A DNA stretch of 64,000 bases, taken from NCBI RefSeq assembly GCF_002252525.1, contig NZ_NNRM01000018.1, positions 10,089 through 74,088 on the forward strand, read 5' to 3'. A program made the translations under genes and the position numbers. Position 1 is the first letter of the stretch; each line of letters begins with the position of its first letter. The notes under the pieces are model-generated. The model worked only from the letters and a program-made list of their open reading frames with translations. It had not been told where the DNA came from and searched no databases. This DNA comes from Brucella pseudogrignonensis. GTDB lineage: Bacteria > Pseudomonadota > Alphaproteobacteria > Rhizobiales > Rhizobiaceae. Below are positions 43,877 through 52,685 of this stretch, one piece after another.

Positions 43877-45097
43877 ATGGCGTTCGTCACAGACACGTAT
43901 GATTTTGCATTGCCACGCGGGATTAATATTCCCAACCCTTTTGTATTTAAAGGTATTTTACGTGTCGCAGCTCTGCTGGGCGCAGGCCTTCTGGCTGGAA
44001 GTTGCCTGATGACGACCCTGAGCACCGTGGAAGCTGTTCTGCCTGCTTTTGTGCCTTTGGCACCCGCAATGCGACGTCTTCCCGCCGCAACCCCACATCA
44101 ATTGGCTGTTGTCGATCAAAAAATCGGCATGGGGCATGTCATTCGCCAGCGGTTCATCGAAGCCTATACCGCTGATGCGCCATATTCCAATCTTGATTGG
44201 CGGCGCAGCAAGGTTGCTGAAGATGCTCCCATCATTGCTGATGTGGGTCCGGAAGCTGTTATTGAAGCTGAGCCTGTGGCAATGGCGGCCGTAATTGAGC
44301 CGCGCGCGGAGCGCGTTGCGCCGCCTGCGCCCGCTCAGGATGTAGTTTCGCCTGCAGTTATCGCCTCAGCGACAAGTGCTGCGCAAACTGCAGCTCAAGA
44401 CTATAGCGCGAGCGCAATAGCAGCGTTGCCATCCGGTGACGCTATCCCTGTTCCGATGGCGGCACCCGATGCTCAGATCGCGCGTGCGCCGATTGAAGAT
44501 GACACAGATAGCTTTCTGCCTGATGATGTGCCGTTTCCCGGCCAGAAGCCTGTAATCGACAGGCCAACTGTTACGAAGCCACAAAAGCAGGAAAAGACGC
44601 AACTGGCTTATGCGCCGCCAAGTGGGCAGACAGAGAACATTCAGCGCGGCCTTTTCGGGCGTCTGTTCGGTCAGGCTGCACACAACAAGACGGCTATTTA
44701 TGATATCTCTGCTGCTACGGTTTACCTGCCAAGTGGCGAAAAACTGGAAGCGCATTCGGGCATGGGCCACATGCGCGACAATCCGCGCTATGTTGACCAG
44801 AAGATGCGTGGCGCTACGCCACCGAGCACTTATAAGCTTCAGATGCGTGAAAGCCTATTCCACGGGGTCGAAGCAGTGCGTCTGCTCCCAGCCGATGGTC
44901 GCAATCCGTACAACCGCGACGGCCTGTTGGCGCACACATACATGTTGCGCCGGGCAGGGGATTCAAACGGTTGTGTGGTGTTTAAGGATTATGCCCGCTT
45001 CCTGCGCGCATTCAAACGCGGTGAAGTAAACAGGATGATCGTCGTGACGAGCATGTCGTCATCATCAAAGCCGGCGCGTATTGCATCGATCTTTTGA
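43877..45097 (+). CDS. DUF2778/Tlde1-like L,D-transpeptidase-family protein
   Basis: 406 aa. One membrane span lies near residues 33-55 (LRVAALLGAGLLAGSCLMTT). A long low-complexity Ala/Pro/Val region (about 110-255) would cross the periplasm. The C-terminal 120 residues are a Tlde1/DUF2778 domain: SGMGHMRDNPRYV, GATPPSTYKL, then LLAHTYMLRRAGDSNGCVVF with the His ... Ser-x-x-Gly-Cys arrangement of L,D-transpeptidase-like catalytic sites. Family members act on peptidoglycan; some are type VI effectors, but no secretion genes or immunity gene lie beside it, so a cell-wall housekeeping role is likelier. It is followed by a repeat-rich gap. Confidence 0.82.
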   Translation: MAFVTDTYDFALPRGINIPNPFVFKGILRVAALLGAGLLAGSCLMTTLSTVEAVLPAFVPLAPAMRRLPAATPHQLAVVDQKIGMGHVIRQRFIEAYTADAPYSNLDWRRSKVAEDAPIIADVGPEAVIEAEPVAMAAVIEPRAERVAPPAPAQDVVSPAVIASATSAAQTAAQDYSASAIAALPSGDAIPVPMAAPDAQIARAPIEDDTDSFLPDDVPFPGQKPVIDRPTVTKPQKQEKTQLAYAPPSGQTENIQRGLFGRLFGQAAHNKTAIYDISAATVYLPSGEKLEAHSGMGHMRDNPRYVDQKMRGATPPSTYKLQMRESLFHGVEAVRLLPADGRNPYNRDGLLAHTYMLRRAGDSNGCVVFKDYARFLRAFKRGEVNRMIVVTSMSSSSKPARIASIF

Positions 45098-45120
45098 TCT
45101 CGCATAGCGAGACCAGAGCT

Positions 45121-45274
45121 GAATTATAGCATTTCCAGCAAAAGTGCGAAGCGCCTCCGCAGGGAAATCAGTTCGCGGACTGATTTCTTTTTCTGCTGCG
45201 ATGCGTCGGATAATGCGTAAAAGCAAACAGTTACAGTGGTTCCAACGTTTCATTCTTAACTGCTACCGCTGTAA
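45121..45274 (+). repeat. Dispersed repeat copy 2 (long form)
   Basis: This is the inverted partner of 30183-30290, sharing the outer blocks but with about 45 extra bases in the middle that include CAGTTCGCGGACTG, itself a small dyad. It lies directly behind the DUF2778 gene. An internal insertion in one copy suggests the repeat is built of smaller modules. Confidence 0.7.
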
Positions 45275-45294
45275 GATCAGCTCTGGCTTAAAGC

Positions 45295-45334
45295 ATGTCG
45301 CGGAAAAGTGGGAACCGGTTTTCCGATAACGACA
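45295..45334. repeat. REP-like palindrome
   Basis: TGTCG-CGGAAAA and TTTTCCG-CGACA arms around GTGGGAACCGG. It shares this core with the other palindromes of the window. It is attached to the end of repeat copy 2, so the two may form a composite element. Confidence 0.7.
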
Positions 45335-45357
45335 AGCGTAAAAAGGTGCGACACGCT

Positions 45358-45435
45358 CTAGTGGATTGAATTTGACGTTTGAAACCCGGCTGACACTTAT
45401 GCTGTTTCAAACGTCAAATTCGAAAAATCCACTAG
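45358..45435. repeat. Long inverted repeat (about 26-30 bp arms)
   Basis: Left arm at 45358-45384 and right arm at 45405-45435 are almost perfect complements, starting CTAGTGGATT and ending AATCCACTAG, with a 20-base loop and a few extra bases in the right arm. It lies between the convergent DUF2778 and arginase-like genes. It could form a strong RNA hairpin on either strand, or be a miniature element; neither flank shows a clear target duplication. Confidence 0.75.
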
Positions 45436-45444
45436 ATATCTACA

Positions 45445-46263
45445 TCAAACGCCAATGCTTTTATAAAGCGGTGCAGTGATGTCGAGGATCAATTCAAGAG
45501 CACGCTCCGTAGCCTGCTTGTCTTCAGGCAGTTCAAATTCTGCAAGCTCAATAGCCGCGATTTGCGACGCAGGAATTGCGGCCAGCGCATCGCGCAGCTG
45601 TGGCGCAAGCAACCCGGCTTCGATTGCATAGGCGGCTGGAATTAAGCCCGGTTCCATCACATCCCAATCGATATGCACCCAGACAGGGCCGGTGCCGATG
45701 GCAGCCAGCAGCGTTTCTGCATTGGCAGCCTCTGGCTTGATAATCGTAACGCCCTTGCTTTCGAGCGTTTCCATTTCTTCTGGGTCAATGTCGCGAGCGC
45801 CGAAAATGACGACATTTTCAGGGGCGACATTGCCGCCATGTCCGCTATCCCAAAGGCCGCAGATACCAGCGAGCGCCATACCGCCCATATAACCCGAGCC
45901 TGTTGTGTCGGGTGTATTGAAATCGCCATGTGCATCGACCCAAAGAACGGTCAGTCCGTCAATCTGGCTGGCTGCTTGCGGAATGGTTGCAAGGCTTGCC
46001 GAGCAGGTATTGGTAGCCAGAAGCGGTCGCCGACCTGCCTTCAATTCATCAGCAACCGCAGCAGCAAGGCCTTTGAGTGTGTCATGAGCCTGCGGCAATG
46101 CTTCACTCCAGTCATCAGAAACAGCGGCTGCAGGCGTACCCACGGTTTTGACGGAAAGGTCGTAGCGCGCTGCCAAAGCATTCGCGACCGCTAAAGCGCC
46201 TGGAATGGCGCCGGGTGTGCGATCTGCTACTCGGCCTTGAGAGGTGATGATGCTGGATTTCAT
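45445..46263 (-). CDS. Arginase/agmatinase-fold protein with altered metal site
   Basis: 272 aa. WVDAHGDFNTPDTTG near residue 110 matches the second and third metal motifs of ureohydrolases (DAHxD), and VHIDWDVMEPGLIPA near 198 matches the DxD motif. The first metal motif, normally GGDHS, is replaced by ATNTCSASLAT near 82, so one His ligand is missing. Length and the C-terminal ELAEFELPEDKQ fit the family. It may have a changed metal requirement or activity, or act as a formimino-type or inactive homologue. It is convergent with the DUF2778 gene and stands alone. Confidence 0.8.
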   Translation of the reverse strand: MKSSIITSQGRVADRTPGAIPGALAVANALAARYDLSVKTVGTPAAAVSDDWSEALPQAHDTLKGLAAAVADELKAGRRPLLATNTCSASLATIPQAASQIDGLTVLWVDAHGDFNTPDTTGSGYMGGMALAGICGLWDSGHGGNVAPENVVIFGARDIDPEEMETLESKGVTIIKPEAANAETLLAAIGTGPVWVHIDWDVMEPGLIPAAYAIEAGLLAPQLRDALAAIPASQIAAIELAEFELPEDKQATERALELILDITAPLYKSIGV

Positions 46264-46672
46264 GCGAGTCGTCCTTGATACTTACAACTGAGCAAGCCTG
46301 CTTTTAGCGAAGAGGGGGAACCGAAGCTATCTCTTTGTTTTCCTGCAATTTAAGGCCTGGAGTTTGTTTTTGTTTCATAGACAAACAACGGAGCAGGATA
46401 TGCCGTTCGCCCGTTACTCAGGATGATTGACCCAAGGTTTGTGCCGATCACGAAAATGCGTTCTCGTAATCAAAGACAAGTTGATATAAGCCTGCGCGAC
46501 ACCACACCCAACTTCAGCTAAGCATTTCGAGCGAAAGCGTGAACTGCCGTTTGCGTCCCGAAATGCGAAACAACCAAAGTCAGAGCGATTAAGACAACTC
46601 AATCTTTGCCAGAGCCTTTTTGGTGATGTTGGTGAAACTGATCCCCCAGCTTGCAGTTAGAAACAGGAACCG
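46264..46672. other. Intergenic region with a REP-like palindrome
   Basis: It holds divergent promoters for the arginase-like and HPP genes. A palindrome of the REP-like kind, GCATTTCG-GCGAAA with TTTGCG-CGAAATGC arms, lies at 46522-46566. No open frame looks like a gene; a 62-codon frame on the minus strand overlaps the palindrome and has no ribosome site. Confidence 0.45.
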
Positions 46673-47806
46673 ATGATGTTCAACGGTTTTCGGCTTTTTG
46701 TGCCCATATTGGCCGGTGCCAATCTTCGAGATCGCCTTATCGGCAGTCTGGGCGCATTAATCGGTATATGCCTGACGGGGCTGATAACCGCACTCGTAAT
46801 GGGCAGGAGCATCGAGCTTCCGCTGATCGTTGCACCGATTGGCGCGTCGGCTGTGCTGATATTTGCTGTTCCTGCAAGCCCCTTGGCGCAACCATGGTCG
46901 GTCATCGGTGGCAACGTGATTTCAGCTCTGGTTGGGATAACGGTTGCGCGCTTCGTCGGCAATCCGTTGATTGCCATTGGTCTCGGCGTTGCTCTTGCTA
47001 TTGCAGCCATGTCGGTTTCGCGTTGCCTGCATCCGCCCGGCGGTGCTGCAGCCCTGACAGCTATTATTGGCGGATCGAGCGTTACCGATCTCGGCTATCA
47101 CTTTGCTTTTATACCGGTCGGTTTGAATTCCGTATTGCTTGTTGCTCTTGGCATTGCGTTCCATAAATTGGCTGGGCGAAAATATCCGCATGTGCCAGCG
47201 GCAGCGCCTGCCAATACACACAAGACCAGTGACCTTCCTGCGCCCTTGCGCGTCGGCTTTACGTCTGACGACATCGCCACGGCGTTGAAAGAGGTGGATG
47301 AGACTTTTGATATCGATCCGGGAGATCTGGATCGATTGCTCAGGCAGGTGGAGCTACAGGCACTCATTCGCACGCACGGGACAGTGGCTGCGAAAGATAT
47401 CATGTCGCGCGATGTTATCAGCATTGCAGAACATGATAGTCCGGATGAGGCACGGCGCCTGCTGCTTGAGCACAATATCCGCACTTTGCCTGTCATTGGT
47501 GAACAAGGAAAGCTGCTCGGCACCGTTGGTCTGCGGGAGCTCAACAACTCAGCTGCCGAGGTCGGCGCGCTGATGATTGAAGCGATAACGGCACAAAAGG
47601 ACGAGCCGGTCGTAAAGCTGGTGCCCTTGCTGACGGATGGTCGTTCCCACGCTGTCATCGTCACGGATCAGGATAATGTTGTTCAGGGACTTATTTCACA
47701 GACGGATTTGCTGAGTGCGTTGGCTCGCTCGTTGCGGTTTCAGGAGCCGGAGCAGCCGAAGAAGCGTAAGTCGCGTTTGCACCTTTTACGCGGTGCTGGA
47801 ATTTAA
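46673..47806 (+). CDS. HPP-family membrane protein with CBS pair
   Basis: 377 aa. Residues about 10-170 hold four to five membrane helices with the family motif CLHPPGGAAALTAIIGG near 115. The C-terminal half is a CBS pair: AKDIMSRDVISIAEHDSPDE near 240 and GTVGLRELN, followed by HAVIVTDQDNVVQGLISQTDL near 325. CBS domains bind adenine nucleotides and gate transport or enzymes. HPP proteins are proposed transporters (nitrite has been reported for a plant relative). ATG at 46673 or 46676, both after AGGAA. Confidence 0.85.
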   Translation: MMFNGFRLFVPILAGANLRDRLIGSLGALIGICLTGLITALVMGRSIELPLIVAPIGASAVLIFAVPASPLAQPWSVIGGNVISALVGITVARFVGNPLIAIGLGVALAIAAMSVSRCLHPPGGAAALTAIIGGSSVTDLGYHFAFIPVGLNSVLLVALGIAFHKLAGRKYPHVPAAAPANTHKTSDLPAPLRVGFTSDDIATALKEVDETFDIDPGDLDRLLRQVELQALIRTHGTVAAKDIMSRDVISIAEHDSPDEARRLLLEHNIRTLPVIGEQGKLLGTVGLRELNNSAAEVGALMIEAITAQKDEPVVKLVPLLTDGRSHAVIVTDQDNVVQGLISQTDLLSALARSLRFQEPEQPKKRKSRLHLLRGAGI

Positions 47807-47814
47807 CCTACAAG

Positions 47815-47846
47815 CCCAGCCAGCTCCCATTGGAGCTGGCTTTTTT
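47815..47846 (+). terminator. Rho-independent terminator after HPP-CBS gene
   Basis: AGCCAGCTCC/GGAGCTGGCT ten-base-pair stem with a four-base loop, then a run of T residues, starting about ten bases after the stop codon. Confidence 0.9.
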
Positions 47847-47972
47847 ATTGTGACTACGCCGCTTTACCCCTGCGTTTCGTCGGTGTTGATACGGTCTGGC
47901 CGCCGATCCGCCGGTCCAGACCGAAACAGATCACACCTATTCTGCTCGCATCAGATTCTGAAGGAGTAGAGA

Positions 47973-48143
47973 ATGCGCGGCGCGGATATTTTGGTGCAAA
48001 TGCTAATTGGCTACGGCGTTGAGACGATTTTCGGGGTGCCCGGCGACTTAGAGCAATTGGGCCACCTCCTGGCTCAAGGCAAATCCTGCCGCAGCGGCAA
48101 TGTATTTTTAGCCGCTGCGAACGCTCAAAAACCATTTTCATAG
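47973..48143 (+). pseudogene. Remnant of a thiamine-diphosphate enzyme gene (5' end only)
   Basis: From ATG at 47973 (ribosome site AAGGAG) the first 35 codons read MRGADILVQMLIGYGVETIF and GVPGDLEQLGHLLAQG. That is the N-terminal start of acetolactate-synthase-like TPP enzymes, including the GVETIFGVPGD motif next to the catalytic Glu region. After Gly-36 the similarity ends and the frame stops at 48143. Full enzymes have about 550 aa. So a deletion or rearrangement removed nearly the whole gene. Nothing resembling the remaining domains is found up to the next gene. Confidence 0.7.
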
Positions 48144-48352
48144 AAGCTGACGGGTTGGGCAGGCTTTAAGCAGGCCGTTTCAACATATTCCACCACCGCA
48201 GAATAAATTTGCCACAAACCCTACAATTTCAGTCGACTAATCTTTGAGATTTCGTCCCGAAGCCGAGAAACTATTCGAGACCGGTCCATATTCGTGCGCG
48301 TTGCGCGGAAGGTTCCGCCCCAAAGCGATGCTCAGCGAAAGTGGATGTGCCG

Positions 48353-49354
48353 ATGCCCTATCAGTTAAGTCTTCTCGACAAGAGCCCGGTAGCACAGGCT
48401 GGTAGTGCGGAAACCGCTCTTGCAAATACCGTTTCTTATGCTCAAGCTGCCGAACAGGCGGGCTACAAGCGGTTCTGGGTTGCAGAGCATCATCATGCAG
48501 ATGAACTGGCCGGACCTTCGCCCGAGGTGCTTGTTTCTTATCTTCTGGCATCGACAAAGCGGATCAGAATTGGCTCTGGCGGCGTGATGCTGCAGCATTA
48601 CAGCCCTTACAAAGTTGCCGAAAACTTCAACCTTCTGGCGGCACTTGGGCGCGGGCGCGTTGATCTCGGTGTCGGCAAGGCTCCGGGCGGACTTCCATTA
48701 TCAACCAAGGCCTTGCAGCAGGAAACAGGCAGCGAAAAGCGGCTTGATTTCAACAACAAGCTTGAACAGCTCAGCGCATTTCTTGGCGGTGACAAGATCG
48801 CATCGGGTCCGTTTGAAGGACTGGCCGCAACGCCCAAACCACAGATATCTGCGGAAAAATTTGTGCTTGGCGCAAGCCCGGAGAGCGCGTTGCTTGCCGC
48901 ACATTCCGGCTGGGATTTTGTCTATGCCGGTCATTTGAATGGCGATACCGCCAATCTGCAGAAGACGTTCGACGCCTATCGCAATGTGACTGGAAAAGTG
49001 CCGGTGCTGGCGCTTGGTGCGGTCGTTGCCGACAGCCAAGACGCGGTTGATGCCGTGGTCTCGAAAATCAAAATCTTCAAGGTTCATCTCGCCTCCGGGC
49101 AATCAGTTTCAGTTGGCACACAGGAGGCCGCTGCCGAGTTTGCGCGACAGGCGGGAGAGACTGATTATCGGGTTGAAGAAAAGCATCCAAATGTGCTCGC
49201 AGGCTCGGCAAAGCAGGTGAAGCAGAAGCTCGATGAGCTGCACGAGCAATATGGGGTGACGGAGTTTGTGCTCGAGTTCCCCGCCGTTTCACATGAGCAA
49301 AGATTAGCTGCCATCGAAAGCCTCGCAGGCGAACGTCTGGCTATTGCCGCCTGA
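48353..49354 (+). CDS. LLM-class flavin-dependent oxidoreductase (YtmO/luciferase-like, MsnO8 type)
   Basis: 333 aa. The start YQLSLLDKSPVAQAG and AEQAGYKRFWVAEHHHAD near 35 are those of the single-component luciferase-like group annotated as MsnO8/YtmO. RIRIGSGGVMLQHYSPYKVAENF near 72 and GRVDLGVGKAPGG near 105 form the FMN pocket. It uses reduced FMN and O2 from a partner reductase. ATG at 48353 is chosen; GTG at 48341 is also open and the ribosome site is weak for both. It heads the organosulfur-type operon; the next monooxygenase starts 32 bases later. Confidence 0.82.
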   Translation: MPYQLSLLDKSPVAQAGSAETALANTVSYAQAAEQAGYKRFWVAEHHHADELAGPSPEVLVSYLLASTKRIRIGSGGVMLQHYSPYKVAENFNLLAALGRGRVDLGVGKAPGGLPLSTKALQQETGSEKRLDFNNKLEQLSAFLGGDKIASGPFEGLAATPKPQISAEKFVLGASPESALLAAHSGWDFVYAGHLNGDTANLQKTFDAYRNVTGKVPVLALGAVVADSQDAVDAVVSKIKIFKVHLASGQSVSVGTQEAAAEFARQAGETDYRVEEKHPNVLAGSAKQVKQKLDELHEQYGVTEFVLEFPAVSHEQRLAAIESLAGERLAIAA

Positions 49355-49386
49355 TCCAAAGTCGCTGGCTATAGGGAGTACCTCAA

Positions 49387-50742
49387 ATGAGTTCCAAGCA
49401 GATTAGATTCGGCGTGATGCTGCAGGGTGCAGGCGGGCATATGAATGCCTGGAAACATCCATCCGGGCCGGCAGATGCCAGCGTGAACCTTCAGTTTTTC
49501 ATTGATGCGGCACGCAAGTCCGAAGAGGCAGGCATCAGCTTCGCCTTCATCGCAGACGGGCTTTATATCAACGAGATTTCCATTCCGCATTTTCTCAACC
49601 GCTTTGAGCCTTTGACCGTCCTTTCGGCGCTCGCAGCAAACACGAAGCGTATTGGCCTCGCAGGCACGGTTTCGACGTCTTATAGCGATCCGTTTACGGT
49701 TGCACGACAGTTCGCATCGCTTGATCTCATCTCAGGCGGGCGTGCGGGCTGGAACGTGGTGACATCGCCGCTCGAAGGGTCAGGCCGCAACTATGGCAAG
49801 CCACATCCCGAGCACGCTCTGCGTTATGAAATTGCCGACGAATATCTTGAAGTGACCAAAGGTCTTTGGGATTCATGGGATGAAGACGCCTTCGTTCGCG
49901 ATCGTGAGAGCGGACAGTTTTACAAGCCCGAAGGTTTCCATCGGCTCGACCACAAGGGGCGCTTCTTCTCGGTTGAAGGGCCGCTCAATATCCAGCGTTC
50001 ACCTCAGGGCCAGCCTGTTATCTTTCAGGCCGGTGCTTCCGAAGCAGGTGTCGGACTTGCGGGCAAACATGCCGACGCCGTCTTCACCAATGCGGGTACC
50101 ATCAAGGATAGCCAAACATTTTATGCGCAGATCAAAGCAAGTGCGGTTGCCCATGGGCGTTCGCAGGACGATGTCGGCATTTATCCTGGCATCGGCCCCA
50201 TCGTTGGACGAACCGAAGCTGAAGCCGAAGAGAAATATCAGGCGATCCGCAATCTCGTAAGCATCAACGAAGCGCTGTCCTATCTCGGGCGTTTCTTCGA
50301 CCACCATGATTTCACTGCTTATGATCTCGATGCGTCTTTCCCTGATCTTGGTGACGTCGGCAAGAACAGCTTCCGTTCGACAACCGACCGCATCAAGCGC
50401 GACGCGGCTGCAAACAATCTCAGTCTGCGTGAAGTGGCTCTGAATGTGGCGACACCACGCACGCCCTTCATCGGCACAGCACAGAAAATTGCCGACGAAA
50501 TCATTCTCTGGAAAGAGCAGAAAGCTGCTGACGGTTTTATCCTTGGCTTCCCGGTGATTGCCGAAGGGCTGGATGATTTCATTGCCCATGTTCTGCCAAT
50601 TCTGGAAGAGCGCGGATATCATGAAGGCAGCCTGAAACACGATACGCTGCGCGGAAATCTGGGGCTTCAGCATCCGCAGAGCCGCTATGCGAAGCCCGTT
50701 GAAAACAATGATGCCGGAAGTCACCAAAAGGGTGCGGCATGA
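49387..50742 (+). CDS. LLM flavin monooxygenase, NtaA/SnaA/DszA group
   Basis: 451 aa. [20 protein letters not shown] at the start, [17 protein letters not shown] near 103 and [12 protein letters not shown] near 120 are the NtaA/SnaA/SoxA signature, with WDSWDEDAF and [18 protein letters not shown] following. These are FMNH2-dependent enzymes that oxygenate C-N or C-S bonds (nitrilotriacetate, dibenzothiophene sulfone, and in B. subtilis S-substituted N-acetylcysteines by the related CmoJ/YtnJ). The stop overlaps the amidohydrolase ATG (ATGA). The neighbours argue for an N-acylated, S-substituted cysteine substrate. Confidence 0.85.
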   Translation: MSSKQIRFGVMLQGAGGHMNAWKHPSGPADASVNLQFFIDAARKSEEAGISFAFIADGLYINEISIPHFLNRFEPLTVLSALAANTKRIGLAGTVSTSYSDPFTVARQFASLDLISGGRAGWNVVTSPLEGSGRNYGKPHPEHALRYEIADEYLEVTKGLWDSWDEDAFVRDRESGQFYKPEGFHRLDHKGRFFSVEGPLNIQRSPQGQPVIFQAGASEAGVGLAGKHADAVFTNAGTIKDSQTFYAQIKASAVAHGRSQDDVGIYPGIGPIVGRTEAEAEEKYQAIRNLVSINEALSYLGRFFDHHDFTAYDLDASFPDLGDVGKNSFRSTTDRIKRDAAANNLSLREVALNVATPRTPFIGTAQKIADEIILWKEQKAADGFILGFPVIAEGLDDFIAHVLPILEERGYHEGSLKHDTLRGNLGLQHPQSRYAKPVENNDAGSHQKGAA

Positions 50743-51929
50743 ATATTCAGCGGTCGCCAGACGTAAACCGTAAACTGGAAATCGAGGCAGGTCTTGCCTC
50801 GTTTATCGATGAGTTTATCGCTTTGCGTCGCGACATTCATACCCATCCGGAACTGGCGTTCAAGGAAACCCGGACGTCTGCTCTGGTGGCAGATTATCTG
50901 AAGCAATGGGGCTATGACGTTACAACCGGCGTTGGCGGTTCTGGCGTGGTTGGCACATTGAAGCGTGGCAACTCGAACAAGACAATTGGCATCAGGGCGG
51001 ACATGGACGCCCTGCCGATCACCGAGGCAACTGGCCTTGATTACGCAAGCAGCAATTCCGGTGTGATGCACGCCTGTGGCCATGACGGACATACGACCGT
51101 TTTGCTGGCAGCGGCTCGCTATCTCGCCCAGTCCGGTCGCTTTTCCGGCACGGTGCATCTCATTTTCCAGCCAGCTGAGGAGATCGGGGCAGGTGCCCGA
51201 CGCATGATCGAAGACGGCCTCTTTGAGCGCTTTCCGTGCGATGCCGTTTACGGGCTGCATAACTGGCCTGGTGTCCCTGCAGGAAAGTTTGGCTTTGTGA
51301 CCGGCCCGGCGATGGCATCGGTGGACCGTGCAAGAATTCGCGTGAATGGACGTGGCGGTCATGGTGCAGAACCACACAAATCGATCGATCCGGTTGTGGT
51401 TGCTTCATCCATTGTTCTGGCCTTGCAAACGGTGGTCGCGCGCAATCTCGATCCGCTTGACATGGGTGTGGTGACGGTGGCCTCCATTCATGGCGGCGAT
51501 GCGTTGAATGTCATTCCGGCGCATGTCGATCTTGGCATTACCATCCGCTCGTTCTCGCAAGCTGTACGCGAAGAGTTGCGGCGGCGGATTGAAGCCGTCG
51601 CGCGTTCACAGGCCGAAAGCTTTGGTGCTGTTGCTGATGTCAATTATCAGTGGGGCTTTCCTGCTTTGATCAACGCAAAAGCCGAGACGGAATTTGCGCG
51701 ACAGGTCGCGCTCAGCACTTTCCCCACCGGCACAGTTATCGAAGATTTCCGTCCGCGCACGGCAAGCGAGGACTTTGCCTTCATGCTTGAACAGAAGCCG
51801 GGAACGTATTTCTTCGTCGGCAATGGCGACAGCGCGGGCCTGCATAACCCCAATTATAATTTCAACGATGAAATCCTGCTTCCAGCCGCGCTGTTTTGGG
51901 TTCGGCTGACCGAAGCCTCGCTGATCTGA
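50739..51929 (+). CDS. M20 amidohydrolase (N-acyl-amino acid deacylase)
   Basis: 396 aa. [12 protein letters not shown] near residue 85, the metal ligands in [11 protein letters not shown] near 108, [14 protein letters not shown] near 145 with the catalytic Glu, and [14 protein letters not shown] near 170 are the hippuricase/aminoacylase M20D pattern. The dimerisation domain starts with [16 protein letters not shown]. In the ytm/yxe-like pathways this enzyme removes the N-acetyl group after C-S cleavage, releasing cysteine. It is translationally coupled to the monooxygenase before it. Confidence 0.88.
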   Translation: MNIQRSPDVNRKLEIEAGLASFIDEFIALRRDIHTHPELAFKETRTSALVADYLKQWGYDVTTGVGGSGVVGTLKRGNSNKTIGIRADMDALPITEATGLDYASSNSGVMHACGHDGHTTVLLAAARYLAQSGRFSGTVHLIFQPAEEIGAGARRMIEDGLFERFPCDAVYGLHNWPGVPAGKFGFVTGPAMASVDRARIRVNGRGGHGAEPHKSIDPVVVASSIVLALQTVVARNLDPLDMGVVTVASIHGGDALNVIPAHVDLGITIRSFSQAVREELRRRIEAVARSQAESFGAVADVNYQWGFPALINAKAETEFARQVALSTFPTGTVIEDFRPRTASEDFAFMLEQKPGTYFFVGNGDSAGLHNPNYNFNDEILLPAALFWVRLTEASLI

Positions 51930-51953
51930 GATTGCACGATTTCTTCAACATGG

Positions 51954-52505
51954 ATGGCCATCATGGCGGATGAATTTCTCTACACTTCAACGACCGATAT
52001 TCGTGCAGTGCCGCTGATCGAGGCACTGACAATCGAGTATGACACGCGCTACGGCACCTATTTCAATGAAGAGGGTGCAGCAGCCGAAATGAACAAATAT
52101 CCGCCGGAAGCCTTCGCGCCTCCGCACGGCAATTTCCTGCTGTTGCTCCGTGATGGCCAGACAGTCGGTGGCGGTGCATTCATGCGCTATGACGATGTGA
52201 CAGCCGAATTCAAGCGCATCTGGACGCATAGCGATCTGCGACGGCAAGGTCTTGCTAAAAAGGTGCTTGAAGAGCTGGAAGTGCAGGCACACCGTCAGGG
52301 TTACAAGCGCGTTTATCTGACCACTGGTTTTCGGCAGCCAGAAGCCAAAGAGCTGTACTTAAGAAACGGATACACAGCGCTTTTTGATGTCTCGGCAGAC
52401 ACGGAAATTTACGGGACTTTGCCTTTCGAGAAGAATATCGAAAACATCAGACAAGTTGATTTTAACTCTTCCGATACGACTGCAAAGCAGGCGGTATTTG
52501 GCTAA
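51954..52505 (+). CDS. GNAT-family N-acetyltransferase
   Basis: About 183 aa. FKRIWTHSDLRRQGLAKKVL near residue 85 is the acetyl-CoA pyrophosphate-binding motif A (R/Q-x-x-G-x-A). FRQPEAKELYLRNGYTALF near 125 is the following B-motif region. The start is ATG at 51954 or 51963. In related operons the acetyltransferase N-acetylates the S-substituted cysteine so that the monooxygenase can use it. Its position 24 bases after the M20 gene supports that role here. Confidence 0.8.
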   Translation: MAIMADEFLYTSTTDIRAVPLIEALTIEYDTRYGTYFNEEGAAAEMNKYPPEAFAPPHGNFLLLLRDGQTVGGGAFMRYDDVTAEFKRIWTHSDLRRQGLAKKVLEELEVQAHRQGYKRVYLTTGFRQPEAKELYLRNGYTALFDVSADTEIYGTLPFEKNIENIRQVDFNSSDTTAKQAVFG

Positions 52506-52685
52506 GTAAATGCCGTGGCGTCAGGGTGGGTGTTGTAGAAAAAACATCCACTGTAGCCTGTTTAAATAGACTTATTTGTTTTGAAACTCGACGCCTCATC
52601 TCCGAAAATCAAGTCGAGTGACTTCCATGACAGACACGTCTGCAGTGAGTCATAAGTTAAATGGCAATTCGGAGCAGCGTTGATC

